Below, one piece after another: positions 5,372-5,837 of a stretch of 5,837 bases of DNA (position 1 is its first letter; each line of letters begins with the position of its first letter). The DNA is from Hyphomicrobiales bacterium (lineage in GTDB: Bacteria; Pseudomonadota; Alphaproteobacteria; Rhizobiales; Xanthobacteraceae). The stretch is from NCBI GenBank assembly GCA_026400425.1, contig JAPLPC010000598.1:1-5837 (forward strand), read 5' to 3'. A program made the position numbers and the translations under genes. Below the pieces are notes generated by a model. It was given only the letters and a program-made list of their open reading frames with translations, made no database searches and was not told the DNA's origin.

Positions 5372-5500
5372 CGTCATTCCGGGGTGCGGCCGGCGCTTGC
5401 CGGACGTGAACCCGGAATCCCGGAGTGGCTTGGCTACACGGAGACTCCCATATCGAGATTCCGAGCTCGCTCGCAAAAGGGCGAGCGCCCCGGAATGACG
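5372..5500. repeat. Two-hairpin palindromic intergenic repeat (REP/MITE-like)
   Basis: Perfect 13-bp terminal inverted repeats, CGTCATTCCGGGG (5372-5384) and CCCCGGAATGACG (5488-5500), bound a 129-bp element. Each half folds on itself. On the left, ATTCCGGG (5376-5383) pairs with CCCGGAAT (5411-5418), enclosing CCGGC-GCTT-GCCGG (5390-5403). On the right, ATTCCG (5458-5463) pairs with CGGAAT (5491-5496), enclosing CGCTCGC-AAAAGG-GCGAGCG (5468-5487). I recognise this as the kind of GTCATTCCGGGG...CCCCGGAATGAC element scattered between genes in Bradyrhizobium, Rhodopseudomonas and Nitrobacter; copy number here was not checked. It lies between usp and nfu and would be transcribed if they share an mRNA. 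It encodes no protein I can support. Confidence 0.8.
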
Positions 5501-5504
5501 ACAT

Positions 5505-5837
5505 TTAGGACAAACTGTCGATATCCATATCCGACAGGCTGCCCGGGACCACCACCACCGGCACCGGAAATGTGCCGACCATCTTCGCAATCATGGTGAC
5601 GATCGGCCCCGGGCCTTCGGGGCCGGCAGAGGCGGCCAGCACCAGCATGGAGACATCGACGTCCTTGTCGATCACGTCGAGGATCTGCTCGGTCGGGTCG
5701 CCCTCGCGAATGACGCGCTCCGGCGTGATGGCGGCCAATCCGTTGGCACGGCCGGAGGCGCGGTCGAGTGCAGCATTGGCACCTTCCTCGGCTTCCGCGC
5801 GCATCACTTCGGCCACGCCGAGCCATTGCTGGTTGCG
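5505..5837 (-). CDS. Universal stress protein (UspA) family, C-terminal part
   Basis: The last 110 codons are present; the start lies beyond the right edge. The visible sequence runs RNQQWLGVAEVMRAEAEEGANAAL, then PERVIREGDPTEQILDVIDKDVDVSMLVLAAS, then VTMIAKMVGTFPVPVVVVPG. This is the C-terminal half of the USP alpha/beta fold. The usual ATP-binding G-2x-G-9x-G(S/T) segment corresponds roughly to AASAGPEGPGP... and PVPVVVVPG, but is not canonical, so nucleotide binding is uncertain. Members are small cytoplasmic proteins linked to stress survival. An in-frame GTG at 5814-5816 is internal, since USP-like sequence continues upstream of it. A repeat element begins 4 nt after the stop codon. In related genomes usp precedes nfu, so the two may form one transcription unit. 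Confidence 0.88.
   Translation of the reverse strand, partial: RNQQWLGVAEVMRAEAEEGANAALDRASGRANGLAAITPERVIREGDPTEQILDVIDKDVDVSMLVLAASAGPEGPGPIVTMIAKMVGTFPVPVVVVPGSLSDMDIDSLS

Noticed and set aside
5235..5504. Minus-strand open frames across the usp-nfu intergenic region
   Set aside because: They read through the palindromic repeat element and overlap the nfu start; composition follows the inverted repeats and no domain is visible.
1..5837. CRISPR array, tRNA/rRNA genes or insertion sequence with transposase
   Set aside because: No short direct-repeat/spacer pattern, no tRNA cloverleaf or rRNA sequence noticed, and no transposase-like product; the only long direct repeats are the PAS coding units.

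Overview
The window looks like a chromosomal segment of an alphaproteobacterium, most likely Bradyrhizobium, Rhodopseudomonas, Nitrobacter or a close relative. The reasons are the high GC content, the gene set and order (usp, nfu, tsaB, rimI, fur-like, miaB), the CxxC-lacking Fur/Mur-type regulator, and a dispersed two-hairpin 'GTCATTCCGGGG...CCCCGGAATGAC' repeat. This is recognition by eye; no database was searched.

Layout. All genes but one are on the minus strand. From the right edge leftward: the C-terminal part of a universal stress protein gene (5505-5837); a 129-bp palindromic repeat element (5372-5500); an Nfu-type Fe-S scaffold gene (4711-5277); and a perfect short hairpin (4681-4706) shared with the convergent plus-strand gene. 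That gene encodes a soluble chemotaxis-type transducer with three tandem PAS domains (2993-4672). A 344-bp divergent intergenic region (2649-2992) carries a perfect 19-bp palindrome. Next comes a tightly packed minus-strand operon: tsaB (1947-2648), rimI (1462-1950, 4-nt overlap), a Fur/Mur-family regulator (968-1420) and a broken HAD hydrolase gene (349-971, 4-nt overlap with fur). The start of miaB (1-230) runs off the left edge.

How the genes fit together. TsaB (t6A at tRNA position 37) and MiaB (ms2i6A at position 37) both modify the base next to the anticodon. MiaB is a [4Fe-4S] radical-SAM enzyme, Nfu proteins deliver Fe-S clusters, and Fur/Mur controls iron or manganese homeostasis. 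The neighbourhood therefore combines translation-fidelity and metal/Fe-S functions. The transducer gene interrupts this set in the opposite orientation.

Most notable observations: a HAD hydrolase gene inactivated by what looks like an internal, frame-shifting deletion between motifs II and III; three PAS units with an exact 366-bp (122-residue) period and no indels; a hairpin in the fur leader predicted to occlude the ribosome-binding region; an unassigned perfect palindrome in the divergent promoter region; and the repeat element ending 4 nt from the usp stop. I see no convincing evidence for a wholly new multi-gene system.
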